Origin: an uncultured Myxococcales bacterium
GTDB lineage: Bacteria > Myxococcota_A > Polyangia > Polyangiales > Polyangiaceae
Length of the DNA: 64,000 bases
Direction: 5' to 3'
Assembly (NCBI GenBank): GCA_937949945.1
Contig: CALFEQ010000080.1
Span: 48,026 to 112,025 of the forward strand
The translations under genes were made by a program, and so were the position numbers. The notes beneath the pieces are model-generated. The model ran no database searches. It was not told the DNA's origin and saw only the letters and a list, made by a program, of their open reading frames with translations. This document shows, piece after piece, positions 34,733 to 43,843 of this stretch (position 1 is its first letter; each line of letters begins with the position of its first letter).

Positions 34733-35571
34733 CGATCCGTCTTCAGCATGCCTTCTTTCGGCCGCGACGCACGCGACGGGCGGCCGAACACGAGCGCCGC
34801 GAGGACGGTGAGCGCCACGGCGACGGCCCCGGGCACGGGCGGAAGCTGCTTCAGGAACATGAAGGCGCCCATCCCGACGACGAGCCACGCGAAGCCCTGG
34901 CGAAGGCGAGCCGGCGACAGCCGCTTGGCCAAGCTCGCGCCGATGACGCTCCCGACGACCGCCGCGCCGGTGATCGCGATGACGAGCGTCCAGTCGAGAT
35001 GCACGCCGCCGACGTGACCGGCGAACCCGGCGATCGATTGCAGGGTGATGACGAAGAGCGACGTCCCGATCGCGTCGCGCATGCCGAGCCCGCCGAACAG
35101 CGTGAGCGCAGGCACGATCATGAAGCCGCCACCCGCGCCGACGAGGCCAGCGAGGACGCCCACGATCGCCCCGAGCGCGACGGCACGAACGAGACGAGGC
35201 TCTCGCGCGGCCGTCTCCTTCCGACCGCGCATCATCGCGACGCCCGTCACCGCCATCATCACGGCGAACAGGACGAGCAAGACGTTGCCCGGGGCCAAGC
35301 GCGCGAGCCGACCACCCGCGAAGGCGCCCGCCATGGCGGCCAGCCCGAAGATCAGGCCGACGCGCCATTTGACGCTTCCGGCGCGCGCATGAATGGAGGC
35401 GCCGACGAGGCTCGTCGCGCCGACCACGAAGAGCGAGGTCGCGATCGCCGTCTTCGCCTCGACCCCGACGAGGTAGACGAGCATCGGCAACGTCAGGATC
35501 GCGCCGCCTCCGCCGAGCATTCCGAGCACGACGCCGATGAGCAGAGAGAGGGCGGCAGCGAGGACCAGCAA
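34729..35571 (-). CDS. TauE/SafE family sulfite exporter
   Basis: 280 residues starting with TTG at 35571, the only start before the first helix. Two homologous halves each begin with a G-rich motif, GMLGGGGAILTLPMLVYLV and GLVGAGGGFMIVPALTLFG, the signature of the family (eight helices in all). It exports sulfite, sulfoacetate or imports related compounds. It precedes the YeeE/YedE pair in a three-gene operon, which points to sulfur-compound movement for all three. The upstream spacer holds repeats and lacks an obvious promoter. Confidence 0.9.
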   Translation of the reverse strand: MLVLAAALSLLIGVVLGMLGGGGAILTLPMLVYLVGVEAKTAIATSLFVVGATSLVGASIHARAGSVKWRVGLIFGLAAMAGAFAGGRLARLAPGNVLLVLFAVMMAVTGVAMMRGRKETAAREPRLVRAVALGAIVGVLAGLVGAGGGFMIVPALTLFGGLGMRDAIGTSLFVITLQSIAGFAGHVGGVHLDWTLVIAITGAAVVGSVIGASLAKRLSPARLRQGFAWLVVGMGAFMFLKQLPPVPGAVAVALTVLAALVFGRPSRASRPKEGMLKTDR

Positions 35572-35689
35572 CGTACGCCCAGTTTAGTGCCGGTCGAGCC
35601 GTCGCGGTCGAGCCGTCGTCGCTCCGGAAGAGCCGACACTCCGTCCCGCCGTCCGAATGTGCCGCAATGAGGCCACGGAGATCTCGAGA

Positions 35690-35717
35690 GGCTCCAGGCT
35701 CCGGGCTCCAGGCTCCA
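35690..35717. repeat. GGCTCCA heptamer tandem repeat (4 copies)
   Basis: GGCTCCA, GGCTCCG, GGCTCCA, GGCTCCA with strict 7-base phase, reverse complement of the TGGAGCC arrays elsewhere in the window. Confidence 0.95.
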
Positions 35718-35724
35718 GGTCGAT

Positions 35725-35757
35725 TCGTGCTCGTGCTCGTGCTCGTACTCGTCCTCG
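35725..35757. repeat. TCGTGC hexamer tandem repeat (5.5 copies)
   Basis: Three perfect TCGTGC copies, then TCGTAC, TCGTCC and TCG, eight bases after the heptamer array and upstream of the barrel gene. Confidence 0.85.
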
Positions 35758-35903
35758 GGCAGCGATCGATCGAGCTCCCATCCTCTTTCGGTCCCTTCCG
35801 CCCTCCCGCTTCTCCCGTGGACAAGGCTCGTGCGATCGCCGGCACGTCGCTCGCAGCCGCCGGATCGAGCGCCACGCGGCGTTCGTTCCCTTCGGAGGTC
35901 ACG

Positions 35904-36449
35904 ATGAGTCACGTCACCACGAGTCAGAGCCGCACGAAGATCGCGGGCGTCCTGGCTGTCGCAGCGGCAGCGGCGATCACCACCTTCTCGGGCGCCGCTC
36001 GAGCGCAGGAGCTCGGCGAGCCGAGGGTCATCGGCGACAACACCGGCGCCGGCATCCACGCGAGGCCTGGAGCGTACTTCCCCTCGCGCGGCGACACCGG
36101 ATTCAACGTCGATGCGACGGCGACCTACGGCATCGCCGCGGACCCGTTCGTCATCGCGCCCGGCGGTCGCTTCGCGGGCTACTTCGGTGATCAGGGCGCG
36201 CTCAGCGGCATGCCCGTGGTCGAGGTCATGCTCCCGGTCGGCGCGTTCGTCCCGTACGTCAAGGGCGGCGCAGGTTACGGATACGCGAACGGACCCGACG
36301 AGTCGGGCCTCGCGCTCATGGCGGGCGGCGGTCTCGACCTGCACATCACGCGCGACGTGCTCCTCGGCGTCGACGCGACCTGGGAGACCGTGCAAGGCAC
36401 CGGCTTCAACGCCGTCTCGGTCGGCCCGCGCGCGGGCATTCGTTACTGA
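35904..36449 (+). CDS. Outer-membrane beta-barrel protein
   Basis: 181 residues from ATG 35904, preceded by GGAGG; the longer open frame to 35667 runs through repeats and is rejected. The signal peptide is long: KIAGVLAVAAAAAITTFSG then AARAQ as a signal peptidase I site. The mature part alternates polar and hydrophobic residues with Gly-rich turns (ATYGIAADPFVIAPGGRFAG, VPYVKGGAGYGYANG, GLALMAGGGLDLHITRD, GVDATWETVQG) and ends in Ile-Arg-Tyr, an aromatic C-terminus recognised by the BAM complex. An eight-stranded small barrel (OmpA/OmpX-like) is likely. A GC hairpin follows the stop. Confidence 0.85.
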   Translation: MSHVTTSQSRTKIAGVLAVAAAAAITTFSGAARAQELGEPRVIGDNTGAGIHARPGAYFPSRGDTGFNVDATATYGIAADPFVIAPGGRFAGYFGDQGALSGMPVVEVMLPVGAFVPYVKGGAGYGYANGPDESGLALMAGGGLDLHITRDVLLGVDATWETVQGTGFNAVSVGPRAGIRY

Positions 36450-36457
36450 GCGCCGGG

Positions 36458-36479
36458 GCCGCGCGCCTTCGCGCGCGGC
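36458..36479 (+). terminator. GC hairpin after outer-membrane barrel gene
   Basis: Nine-base perfect stem GCCGCGCGC/GCGCGCGGC with CTTC loop beginning nine bases after the stop codon. Outer GAGCGCC/GGCGCTC can extend it. No T-tract, but position fits an intrinsic terminator of a high-GC species. Confidence 0.5.
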
Positions 36480-36595
36480 GCTCGCTCCTCGCACGAGAGA
36501 GCAAGCGCGACCGTTCCGCGCGTGCCTTGACGATCGCGCCACCGTGCTGTCCTCTCGATCGCGCGTCCGTTCGCACGCTCGTGAAGGAGGCTCGG

Positions 36596-37951
36596 ATGAC
36601 GACGAAGTACTTGCTCCGCGAAGATCAAATCCCTCGTCACTGGTACAACGTCCTGGGGGATTTGAAGACGCCACCGGAGCCGGTGCTTCACCCCGCGACG
36701 AAGAAGCCCGTCGGGCCCGACGACCTCGCGCCGCTCTTCCCGATGGCGCTCATCGAGCAGGAGATGAGCACGCAGCGCGAGATCGCGATCCCGGACGAGA
36801 TCCGTGAGGTGCTCGCGAAGTGGCGACCGACGCCGCTGTTCCGTGCGCACGCGCTCGAGAAGCAGCTCGGGACGCGGTCGCACATCTATTACAAGTACGA
36901 GGGCGTCTCGCCGTCGGGCAGCCACAAGCCGAACACCGCCGTCGCGCAGGCCTATTACAACGCCAAGGCCGGCGTGAAACGGCTCGCGACCGAGACGGGC
37001 GCGGGTCAGTGGGGCAGCTCGCTCGCGTTCGCCGGGAAGGTCTTCGGGCTCGCGGTCACCGTCTACATGGTGAAGATCAGCTACGAGCAGAAGCCCTACC
37101 GGCGCTCGATGATGCACACGTGGGGCGCCGAGGTCTTCGCCTCGCCGACGAACCGGACCGCAGCGGGCCGGAAGATCCTCGAGGCCGATCCCACGAGCAA
37201 CGGCTCGCTCGGGATCGCGATCTCCGAGGCCGTCGAGGACGCGGCCACGCACGACGACACGAAGTACTCGCTGGGCTCGGTGCTGAACCACGTCTGCATG
37301 CACCAGACCGTTATCGGCCTCGAGGCGCAGGAGCAGATGAAGATGGCGGGCGAGTATCCCGACGTCGTCATCGGCTGCCACGGCGGCGGGAGCAACTTCG
37401 CCGGCCTCGCGCTGCCGTTCGCACGCGACAAGATCAACGGCAAGGACGTACGGCTCGTCGCGGCCGAGCCGGCGAGCTGCCCCACGCTGACGAAAGGCGT
37501 CTACGCCTTCGACTACGGCGACACCGTCGGCATGACGCCGATCGTGAAGATGCACACGCTCGGTCACGACTTCATGCCGCCCGGCATCCACGCGGGCGGG
37601 CTCCGCTACCACGGCGCGGCGCCGCTCGTGTCGAAGCTCGTCGTCGAGGGTCTCGTCGAGGCCGTCGCGTACCCGCAGCTCGCGTGCTTCGAGGCCGCGG
37701 TCACGTTCGCGCGTACCGAAGGGATCATCCCCGCTCCGGAGAGCTCGCACGCGATCAAGGCGGCGATCGAGGAGGCGAAGCGCGCCGACGCCGAGGGCAA
37801 GACGCGAGTCATCCTCTTCAACCTCTCCGGCCACGGTCACTTCGACCTCGCGGCCTACGACGCGTTCTTCGCGGGCAAGCTCGAGGACTACGAGTACCCG
37901 CGCGAGGCGGTCGAGCGCGCGCTCGGAAAGCTGCCGGTCGTGCAGGCCTGA
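36596..37951 (+). CDS. TrpB-like pyridoxal-phosphate enzyme (TrpB2 type)
   Basis: 451 residues from ATG 36596 with AAGGAGG six bases upstream. PLP-binding Lys111 lies in SGSHKPNTAVAQAYY, the conserved lysine loop; GCHGGGSNFAG is the phosphate-binding loop; ETGAGQWGSSLAFAG matches TrpB. The N-terminal 60 residues have the TrpB2 form. TrpB2 enzymes make tryptophan from serine and indole or, with no alpha subunit, act as stand-alone synthases or other PLP lyases. A trpA gene is not present nearby. The following methyltransferase gene starts 12 bases downstream, suggesting coexpression. Confidence 0.92.
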   Translation: MTTKYLLREDQIPRHWYNVLGDLKTPPEPVLHPATKKPVGPDDLAPLFPMALIEQEMSTQREIAIPDEIREVLAKWRPTPLFRAHALEKQLGTRSHIYYKYEGVSPSGSHKPNTAVAQAYYNAKAGVKRLATETGAGQWGSSLAFAGKVFGLAVTVYMVKISYEQKPYRRSMMHTWGAEVFASPTNRTAAGRKILEADPTSNGSLGIAISEAVEDAATHDDTKYSLGSVLNHVCMHQTVIGLEAQEQMKMAGEYPDVVIGCHGGGSNFAGLALPFARDKINGKDVRLVAAEPASCPTLTKGVYAFDYGDTVGMTPIVKMHTLGHDFMPPGIHAGGLRYHGAAPLVSKLVVEGLVEAVAYPQLACFEAAVTFARTEGIIPAPESSHAIKAAIEEAKRADAEGKTRVILFNLSGHGHFDLAAYDAFFAGKLEDYEYPREAVERALGKLPVVQA

Positions 37952-37962
37952 ACGCCGCCGGC

Positions 37963-38772
37963 ATGCGCCGCAGGCAGCTCGTCGAGCTCGAGGATCTGCC
38001 GTGGTGCCCGAAGCCGGTCCGTGACGGGGGCACGGACTGGCTCGGGTTCATGGCGAACGCCACCCGGGCCTTCGACGTCGTCGCGCCGAAGATCCGCCGC
38101 GCGATGGAGGCGACCGGGACCAGCCGCATCGTCGATCTGTGCTCCGGCGGCGGAGGTCCGTGGCTCACGCTCGAGCGGACCCTCGCGAAGAGCGGCCCCG
38201 TGAGCGTCGAGCTCACGGACCTCTACCCGAACGTCGGCGCGCTCGAGAGCCTGCGCGAGCGGAGCGGCGGCCGTCTCGCCTTCCGGAGGACGAGCGTCGA
38301 CGCGACGGACGTCCCCGCCGACCTCGACGGCGTGCGCACGATGTTCAACTGCTTCCACCACTTCCCGCCGGACCGCGCGCGCGCCATCCTCGCCGACGCC
38401 GTCCGGAAGAGGCGCGCGATCGCCGTCTTCGAGGGCGTCGATCGACGCCTGCTTCCCATCCTCGGCATGCCGTTGCAGGTGGTGGGGCTCCTGCTCTTCA
38501 CGCCCTTCGTCCGTCCGTTCAAGTGGTCGCGGCTGCTCCTCACTTACGTCGTGCCGCTCATTCCGTTCATCGTCGTCTTCGACGGAACGATGTCGATGCT
38601 GCGGGTCTACTCCCCGGACGAGCTCCGTGAGCTCGCGTCCTCCGTCCCGGGACACGAGACGTTCGACTGGGACATCGGCACGACGCGGATGCGGGCCATG
38701 CCGATGGGGATCACCCACCTCGTCGGCGTCCCCCGCGGCGCGGACACCGATCGAGCTCCGAGCAAACGCTGA
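37963..38772 (+). CDS. SAM-dependent methyltransferase-like protein with membrane helices
   Basis: 269 residues. SAM-binding Gly loop in IVDLCSGGGGPWLTLE at about residue 56, followed by VELTDLYPNVGALE (acidic ribose contact) and LDGVRTMFNCFHHFPPDRA. A hydrophobic segment at 165-205 (GMPLQVVGLLLFTPF, LLLTYVVPLIPFIVVF) suggests membrane association. The C-terminus has SMLRVYSPDELRELASSV and ends THLVGVPRG. I know of no substrate. It follows the TrpB-like gene by 11 bases in the same frame direction, so the two could act in one pathway, for instance modifying an indole product; this is inference. Confidence 0.78.
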   Translation: MRRRQLVELEDLPWCPKPVRDGGTDWLGFMANATRAFDVVAPKIRRAMEATGTSRIVDLCSGGGGPWLTLERTLAKSGPVSVELTDLYPNVGALESLRERSGGRLAFRRTSVDATDVPADLDGVRTMFNCFHHFPPDRARAILADAVRKRRAIAVFEGVDRRLLPILGMPLQVVGLLLFTPFVRPFKWSRLLLTYVVPLIPFIVVFDGTMSMLRVYSPDELRELASSVPGHETFDWDIGTTRMRAMPMGITHLVGVPRGADTDRAPSKR

Positions 38773-38931
38773 GCGCGCTCGTCCACTCGAGCTCGAGCGC
38801 CACCGCCCGAGCGGAACCGAAAGGCTCCGAACGGCATCCCACCGAGCATCGAGCCGCGCCGTCCGCCCACGGTACGGCTCGGCGAGCCGGCGCGTGGATT
38901 CGTGGTTCACTTCCGCCGAACCCACACTAGG

Positions 38932-40053
38932 ATGCGCGCGATGCGCCCGTCGTCGTGGGCATCGCTGGCCACGTTCCTCTCCGCCGTATCGATCGCGTGC
39001 GTGGAAGACGTCGTGCTCCCGGACGTCGACGTGGAGCCCGTCTGCGGGAACGGCGTGCTCGAGCCGGGCGAAGCGTGCGACGTGAAGAGCCCGGGCTGCG
39101 TCGCGTGCACCGTGGTCCCGAACTGGAAGTGTGGGGAGTCCGGATGCTCGCCGGTCTGCGGAGACGGCGTCGTCGGCGACGGCCCGGACTGCGCCGGTGC
39201 GCGGCGCGCCGAGGCCTGCGACATGACCGGGTACTGGGCCGCGCGCGAGACGAACTACAACCGCGACTCCATCGCGGGCGCGATCCAGACCTCGAGCAAC
39301 TGGTTCCTCTACCGCTTCGAGCAGACCGGCGACACGTTCCGCGTGGTGGAGAACCTGGACTGCGGGGTCCACGTCACCGGATCCATCACCGCGGACTCGA
39401 CGCCGGGCACGCTGCGCTCCGCGCTCTATCTGAATCGCATGGACGGCGGCGGAGGTCGGCGCGCACGCCAGGGCACCTCGAAGCCGTCGGGCGGCGGGTG
39501 CGAGGTGACGTTCGAGCGCTGGTACAAGGTCCGAGGCGTGACCGACGCGTACCTGCCGGAGGACTTCGACGCGCGCCCGCCGCTCTCGTCGCTCCCGCCG
39601 CTTCCGGCCGTGGACGATCCGGTCCGCTCCACGGAGTTCCCTCCGGGCGCGATCGATCCCGACGGCGACGGTAACCCGGGCACGGGCTTCCGCATCACCG
39701 GCTTCGTCTCGGGCGTGCGCAACGCCGCGCAGCGCGACTGGAAGGAGTTCGCGACGCGGCCGGGCGAGCCGGTGCCCGCGGGCGCGCTGGTCGTCTCGAT
39801 CCCCGGCGCGTTCGATCTCGAAGAGAACGTGCTGCGCGTGACGGAGTGCGGCAGCAGCTGTGCCCTGCTCGCGTCGAGCGCGCGGCCCGCGCCGGACATG
39901 CCCAACCGCATCACGCTCGCGTTCATCGGTCGCGAGCGTGGTACGCCGCGCGTCGATGCGGTCGTCGCCGGCCCGCCGCGCTCGGACGTCGAAGTCGACC
40001 TGGCGACGTGCGCGAACGTGCGTCTCGTCTTGCCCCACGAGGATGGGCGCTGA
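38932..40053 (+). CDS. Cys-rich lipoprotein with DUF4215-type repeat
   Basis: 373 residues from ATG 38932; the longer frame to 38902 is rejected. Signal peptide with lipobox SIAC. Directly after it comes the myxobacterial Cys-rich repeat (DUF4215 pattern): VCGNGVLEPGEACD, then GCVACTVVPNWKCGESGC and VCGDGVVGDGPDC. The remainder is a beta-rich domain (WFLYRFEQTGDTFRVVENLD, CEVTFERWYKVRGV, FRITGFVSGVRNAAQRDW) of unknown function. It should be on the outer membrane. The barrel protein gene starts eight bases downstream, then an MMPL transporter, so the three may form an export assembly. Confidence 0.82.
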   Translation: MRAMRPSSWASLATFLSAVSIACVEDVVLPDVDVEPVCGNGVLEPGEACDVKSPGCVACTVVPNWKCGESGCSPVCGDGVVGDGPDCAGARRAEACDMTGYWAARETNYNRDSIAGAIQTSSNWFLYRFEQTGDTFRVVENLDCGVHVTGSITADSTPGTLRSALYLNRMDGGGGRRARQGTSKPSGGGCEVTFERWYKVRGVTDAYLPEDFDARPPLSSLPPLPAVDDPVRSTEFPPGAIDPDGDGNPGTGFRITGFVSGVRNAAQRDWKEFATRPGEPVPAGALVVSIPGAFDLEENVLRVTECGSSCALLASSARPAPDMPNRITLAFIGRERGTPRVDAVVAGPPRSDVEVDLATCANVRLVLPHEDGR

Positions 40054-40061
40054 GGATCCGA

Positions 40062-41564
40062 ATGCGTAGGCTCTCCGTCGCCGCCACCGTCGCCGCGCTC
40101 ACCGTCGCTCGTGCCGCCCACGCCTCGCCGCTCCTCGACACCGTGGGGCCCGCCGGTGGCAACGCCGGCCTCCAAGGCGTGGCGAGCGGACCGGGCGCCG
40201 CGTCCACGTACTTCAACCCGGCGTTGCTCGCCGCGTCGCAGGAGGAGGTGCTCCTCGGCGTCGTGATGCTCTCCGAGCAGATCGGCGTGACGCTCGACGG
40301 CCGCCGAGGTGGCGACGTCCCCCTCGTGGTCGGCGATCGCGACATCCTCGGCGCCGACGGCCTGCCGATCCCGAACGACACGGTGCCGACGCAGTGGCTC
40401 GAGGCGGGCTGCCCGCCGGGCACGGGCCAAGGCGAGTGCCCACCGCCGGGCTTCGCCGCGCGTCCGAGGCAGCGCGCCGGCTCGAGCGGCAAGACGCGGA
40501 CGTACCTCGCGCTCGGGCTCGTGAAGCATCTCGTGCCCGACCGCTTCTCGATCGGCGCGTACGCGATGCTGCCGCTCTCGAGCTTCACGACGATGCGCGG
40601 CTTCTACCCGGACGAGCGCGAGGCGCTGTTCTCGAACAGCCTGCACCCCGAGCTCTACGGCGATCGGATGACGGCGCTCTCGGTGGCGGTCGGCGGCGCC
40701 TTCAAGGTCCTCCCGAGCCTCTCCCTCGGCGCGTCGCTCGGCCTCGCGCTCTCGAACGGCGTCTCCTCGCGCACGTACGTGCGGGACTCGACGGACTACG
40801 ACAAGCTCCTCCTGAACAACTCCGTCTCGACGCAGGTCGACGTCGCCCCGAACGCGGGCGTGCACTGGCAGCCGTCGAGAGCGGTGCGGTTCGGCGGCGT
40901 GTTGAGGCCGCCGAGCTCGTTCTCGCTCGACGCCGCCGTCACGGCGACGCTCGCGTCCGGCACCGAATCGGGGACGCAGCGCCGCGAGACGTACGACTAC
41001 GTGCCGTGGCGGATCGGGATCGGCGCCGAGATCGACGTCCTTCGTCGCGGCTCGTACGTGATGTCGGTCGCGGGCTCGGCGACGTACGCCTTCTGGTCGA
41101 CGTACGAGGATCGCCACGGCCAGCGCCCGAGCGTCTACGGCGCCGATCTCGCGTGGTCGGACACGATGAGCGGCGCGCTCGGCGTGCGTCACGCATACGG
41201 CCCGGCACGCGGCTTCGTCGACCTGCTCTACGTGCCCTCGCCGGTCCCCGATCAGGTCGGGCGGTCGAACTACGTCGACAACGATCGCGTCGGCATGGCG
41301 ATCGGCGGCGACATCGAGATCCCGATCGCGGGCGCGCGCGTGCGTCCCGGGCTCTCGCTCTTCGCACATCGCCTCGTCCCGCGATGGGTCCGCAAGGACG
41401 ACGCGCGGATCCGCGACGAGCTGCCGGACGACGCCGTCCTCGGCTCCACGCGCGATCCCGTCCCCGGCGCGCGTGGTCTCCAGACGAACAACCCCGGCTG
41501 GCCCGGCTTCGGCAGCGCCGGCTGGCTGTGGGGAGGGACGGTGACGCTGTCGGTCCCGCTCTGA
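40062..41564 (+). CDS. FadL/OMPP1-like outer-membrane transport protein
   Basis: 500 residues from ATG 40062. Signal peptide (LSVAATVAALTVARAAHA). The FadL opening motif is visible: GNAGLQGVASGPGAASTYFN then PALLAASQEEVLLG, corresponding to the asymmetric GAGxAxADDAxAxYYNPA pattern. The rest alternates in beta-barrel fashion (FSIGAYAMLPLSSFTTMRG, LSVAVGGAFKVLPSLSLGA, VHWQPSRAVRFGGVLRPP) and ends with hydrophobic VTLSVPL. FadL-type barrels take up hydrophobic compounds. Three bases separate it from the MMPL gene, so together they may move lipids or toxins across the envelope. Confidence 0.82.
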   Translation: MRRLSVAATVAALTVARAAHASPLLDTVGPAGGNAGLQGVASGPGAASTYFNPALLAASQEEVLLGVVMLSEQIGVTLDGRRGGDVPLVVGDRDILGADGLPIPNDTVPTQWLEAGCPPGTGQGECPPPGFAARPRQRAGSSGKTRTYLALGLVKHLVPDRFSIGAYAMLPLSSFTTMRGFYPDEREALFSNSLHPELYGDRMTALSVAVGGAFKVLPSLSLGASLGLALSNGVSSRTYVRDSTDYDKLLLNNSVSTQVDVAPNAGVHWQPSRAVRFGGVLRPPSSFSLDAAVTATLASGTESGTQRRETYDYVPWRIGIGAEIDVLRRGSYVMSVAGSATYAFWSTYEDRHGQRPSVYGADLAWSDTMSGALGVRHAYGPARGFVDLLYVPSPVPDQVGRSNYVDNDRVGMAIGGDIEIPIAGARVRPGLSLFAHRLVPRWVRKDDARIRDELPDDAVLGSTRDPVPGARGLQTNNPGWPGFGSAGWLWGGTVTLSVPL

Positions 41565-41566
41565 TC

Positions 41567-43792
41567 ATGTTCGAACGCCTCGGAGCTTTCGTCTACGCCC
41601 GCAAGTGGCTCGTGCTCTTGCTCTCCATCGGCTTCCTCGCGCTCGCGGGTGTCCTGCTCGCGCGAGGCGGCAGCCTCGGCGCCGCGCGCATCGCCGGGCT
41701 CGAGGCCGATCGCGCCGTCGAGCTCGCGGACGCGATCGCGGGCCGGCGCGAGGAGACGACGTTCGTCGCGGTCTTCCGCTCCGACACGCTCGCGCCGTCG
41801 GATGCGCGTTTCCGCGAGGCGATGAGCTCGGCGCTGGCGGGCCTCCGCGACGACCCGCGCGTCGAGGCGGTGACGAGCCCGGACGACGCGCCGACCTTCC
41901 TCATCGAGCGGCTGCGCAACCACGACGCCCGCGCCGCGCTCGCGCTCGTCACGCTGAAAGGCACTCCGCAGGAGGCGCTCGACGCGTACCCGGAGATCCG
42001 GAAGAAGATCCGCTCCGACGAGCTCTCGATCACGTGCACGGGGCAGATCCCGTTCCTCCACGACCTCGCCGAGGTGCTCGAGCACGATCTCGTGCGGGCC
42101 GAGCTCTTGTCGCTGCCGCTCGCCCTGATCGTCCTCCTCCTCGTCTTCCGCACGGCGATGGCGGCCGTGCTCCCCGTCGGCGTCGGCGGCCTCGCCGTCA
42201 CGCTCGGGATCTCGCTCGTCGTGGCGCTCTCTCGCGTGATACCGGTCGCGCAGTACACGGTCAACGTCTGCTCGCTCATCGGCTTCGGTGTCGCCATCGA
42301 CTACTCGCTGTTCCTCGTCAGCCGGTATCGCGAGGAGCTCGCGGCCGGGCACGGCGAGCGCGAGGCGCTCGTGCGCGCGATGGGGACGGCAGGACGCGCC
42401 GTCGCCTTCTCCGGGCTCGCGGTCGGCGCGGGCCTGTCGGGACTCTTCTTCTTCGAGGGCTCGTACCTCAGCGTGATGGGGCTCGGCGGCTCGATCGTCG
42501 TCGTGCTCGCGGTCGTCTTCGCGTTGACGCTCCTCCCCGCCCTGCTCGCGATCCTCGGGCCGCGCATCCACTGGGGACGCCTCCCCGGCGTGAAGACCAC
42601 ACGGGAGCCGGGTCGCTTCTGGAGCACGACCGCGCGATGGGTCATGCGCCGCCCGCTCCTCGTGCTCGTCCCGACGCTCGGCGTCTTGCTCTTGCTCGCG
42701 GGGCCGTCCGCCCGCATGCGCCTCGCCGCGACCGACGCTCGCGTGCTCCCCGCGCAGACGGAGGCACGCCGCGGAATGGAGCTGCTCGACGAGGCGTTCC
42801 CGACGCTCGGCTCGGCGCGGATCACCGTCGTCGCGAAGTTCCCGTCGGGCCCGGTGGTGACGCCCGAGCGCCTGTCCGCGCTCTGGGATTTGTCGCAGCG
42901 CATCCAGAAGATTCCGGGGGTCGCGCACGTCGAGAGCATCGTCGACCGCCCGAAGAACCCCGACGAGGAAGACGACGAAGCGCCGTCGAAGGAGGACGTC
43001 ATCGAGGCGCTCACGAATCCGTCCGAGATCGCGGCGCCCCTCGTCGAGGAGGCGAAGAAGCTCACGGTCAAGGACGACGTGACGGTCCTCTACGCCGTCC
43101 TCGACCCGGCGACCGCGCGCGACGCGGCCGAGTCGGAGCGCGTCGTGCGCGCGATCCGCAGCGAGCGCGCCGTGGGAGACGGGACGCTGCTCGTCGGCGG
43201 CAAGGCCGCGCGCGACGTCGACGCGATGACCTACTTGCTCTCGCGCGCGCCACGCGCCGCCGGGTGGGTGGTCGGCGTGACGTTCCTCGTCATCCTCGTG
43301 CTGCTCCGCTCGATCGTGCTGCCGATCAAGGCCGTCTTCATGAACATCCTCTCGATCGCGGCCAGCTTCGGGGCGATCGTGTGGATCTTCCAGGACGGAC
43401 ACCTCTTCGTCGCGCAGGGCCGGCCGCTCGAGCCGACGCTGCCGGTGCTCATGTTCTGCGCGTCGTTCGGGCTCTCGATGGACTACGAAGTCCTCATGCT
43501 CGCGCGCATGAAGGAGACGTGGGAGCGCACGGGCGACAACGGCCTCGCCGTCGAGGAAGGCTTGAAGAACACCGCCGGTCTCATCACGAGCGCCGCGGCG
43601 ATCATGATCGCCGTCTTCGGCGCATTCGCGCTCACGCGCATCGTCCTCCTCCAAGCGACGGGCACCGGCCTCGGCCTCGCCGTCGCGCTCGACGCGACGC
43701 TGGTACGTGCGCTGCTCGTGCCCGCGACGATGCGCCTGTTCGGCGGCTGGAACTGGTGGGCGCCGCGCTTCCTGCGCTCCGCGGCTCGCTGA
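41567..43792 (+). CDS. MMPL family RND transporter
   Basis: 741 residues. Two homologous halves each begin with a helix and a periplasmic loop, then five helices. The conserved helix-4 motifs are GFGVAIDYSLFLVSRYREE (first half) and SFGLSMDYEVLMLARMKE (second half), with the Asp-Tyr pairs used for proton relay in MmpL3-type carriers. The protein lacks the Cys-rich additions of MmpL and is shorter than MmpL3. It should export a lipid or hydrophobic solute through the inner membrane. The upstream barrel gene and lipoprotein are probable partners. A SRPBCC gene under ArsR control follows 74 bases on. Confidence 0.92.
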   Translation: MFERLGAFVYARKWLVLLLSIGFLALAGVLLARGGSLGAARIAGLEADRAVELADAIAGRREETTFVAVFRSDTLAPSDARFREAMSSALAGLRDDPRVEAVTSPDDAPTFLIERLRNHDARAALALVTLKGTPQEALDAYPEIRKKIRSDELSITCTGQIPFLHDLAEVLEHDLVRAELLSLPLALIVLLLVFRTAMAAVLPVGVGGLAVTLGISLVVALSRVIPVAQYTVNVCSLIGFGVAIDYSLFLVSRYREELAAGHGEREALVRAMGTAGRAVAFSGLAVGAGLSGLFFFEGSYLSVMGLGGSIVVVLAVVFALTLLPALLAILGPRIHWGRLPGVKTTREPGRFWSTTARWVMRRPLLVLVPTLGVLLLLAGPSARMRLAATDARVLPAQTEARRGMELLDEAFPTLGSARITVVAKFPSGPVVTPERLSALWDLSQRIQKIPGVAHVESIVDRPKNPDEEDDEAPSKEDVIEALTNPSEIAAPLVEEAKKLTVKDDVTVLYAVLDPATARDAAESERVVRAIRSERAVGDGTLLVGGKAARDVDAMTYLLSRAPRAAGWVVGVTFLVILVLLRSIVLPIKAVFMNILSIAASFGAIVWIFQDGHLFVAQGRPLEPTLPVLMFCASFGLSMDYEVLMLARMKETWERTGDNGLAVEEGLKNTAGLITSAAAIMIAVFGAFALTRIVLLQATGTGLGLAVALDATLVRALLVPATMRLFGGWNWWAPRFLRSAAR

Positions 43793-43808
43793 TGCCGGAG
43801 GCCGAATT

Positions 43809-43826
43809 TGCAACCAAACGGTTGCA
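43809..43826. promoter_or_regulatory. ArsR operator 1: TGCAACC-N4-GGTTGCA
   Basis: Seven-base perfect inverted arms with AAAC between them. Its right arm overlaps a possible -35 element (TTGCAC, 43822-43827). It shares its core exactly with operator 2 at 43844-43873, 41 bases on between centres, about four helical turns. The likely ligand-free ArsR at 44348-44704 binds here; that is inferred from the gene arrangement. Confidence 0.8.
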
Positions 43827-43843
43827 CATGCTCGCAGTCCGGC

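Larger units (their letters stand above)
35572..35903. other. Divergent intergenic region with two repeat types
   Basis: 332 bases between the TauE/SafE gene and the outer-membrane barrel gene. It holds the GGCTCCA heptamer array at 35690-35717 and a TCGTGC hexamer array at 35725-35757. No coding frame with a ribosome binding site. Confidence 0.6.

Noticed and set aside
41270..43813. 847-residue minus-strand frame opposite the MMPL gene
   Set aside because: Antisense shadow; the plus strand has MMPL helices and motifs.
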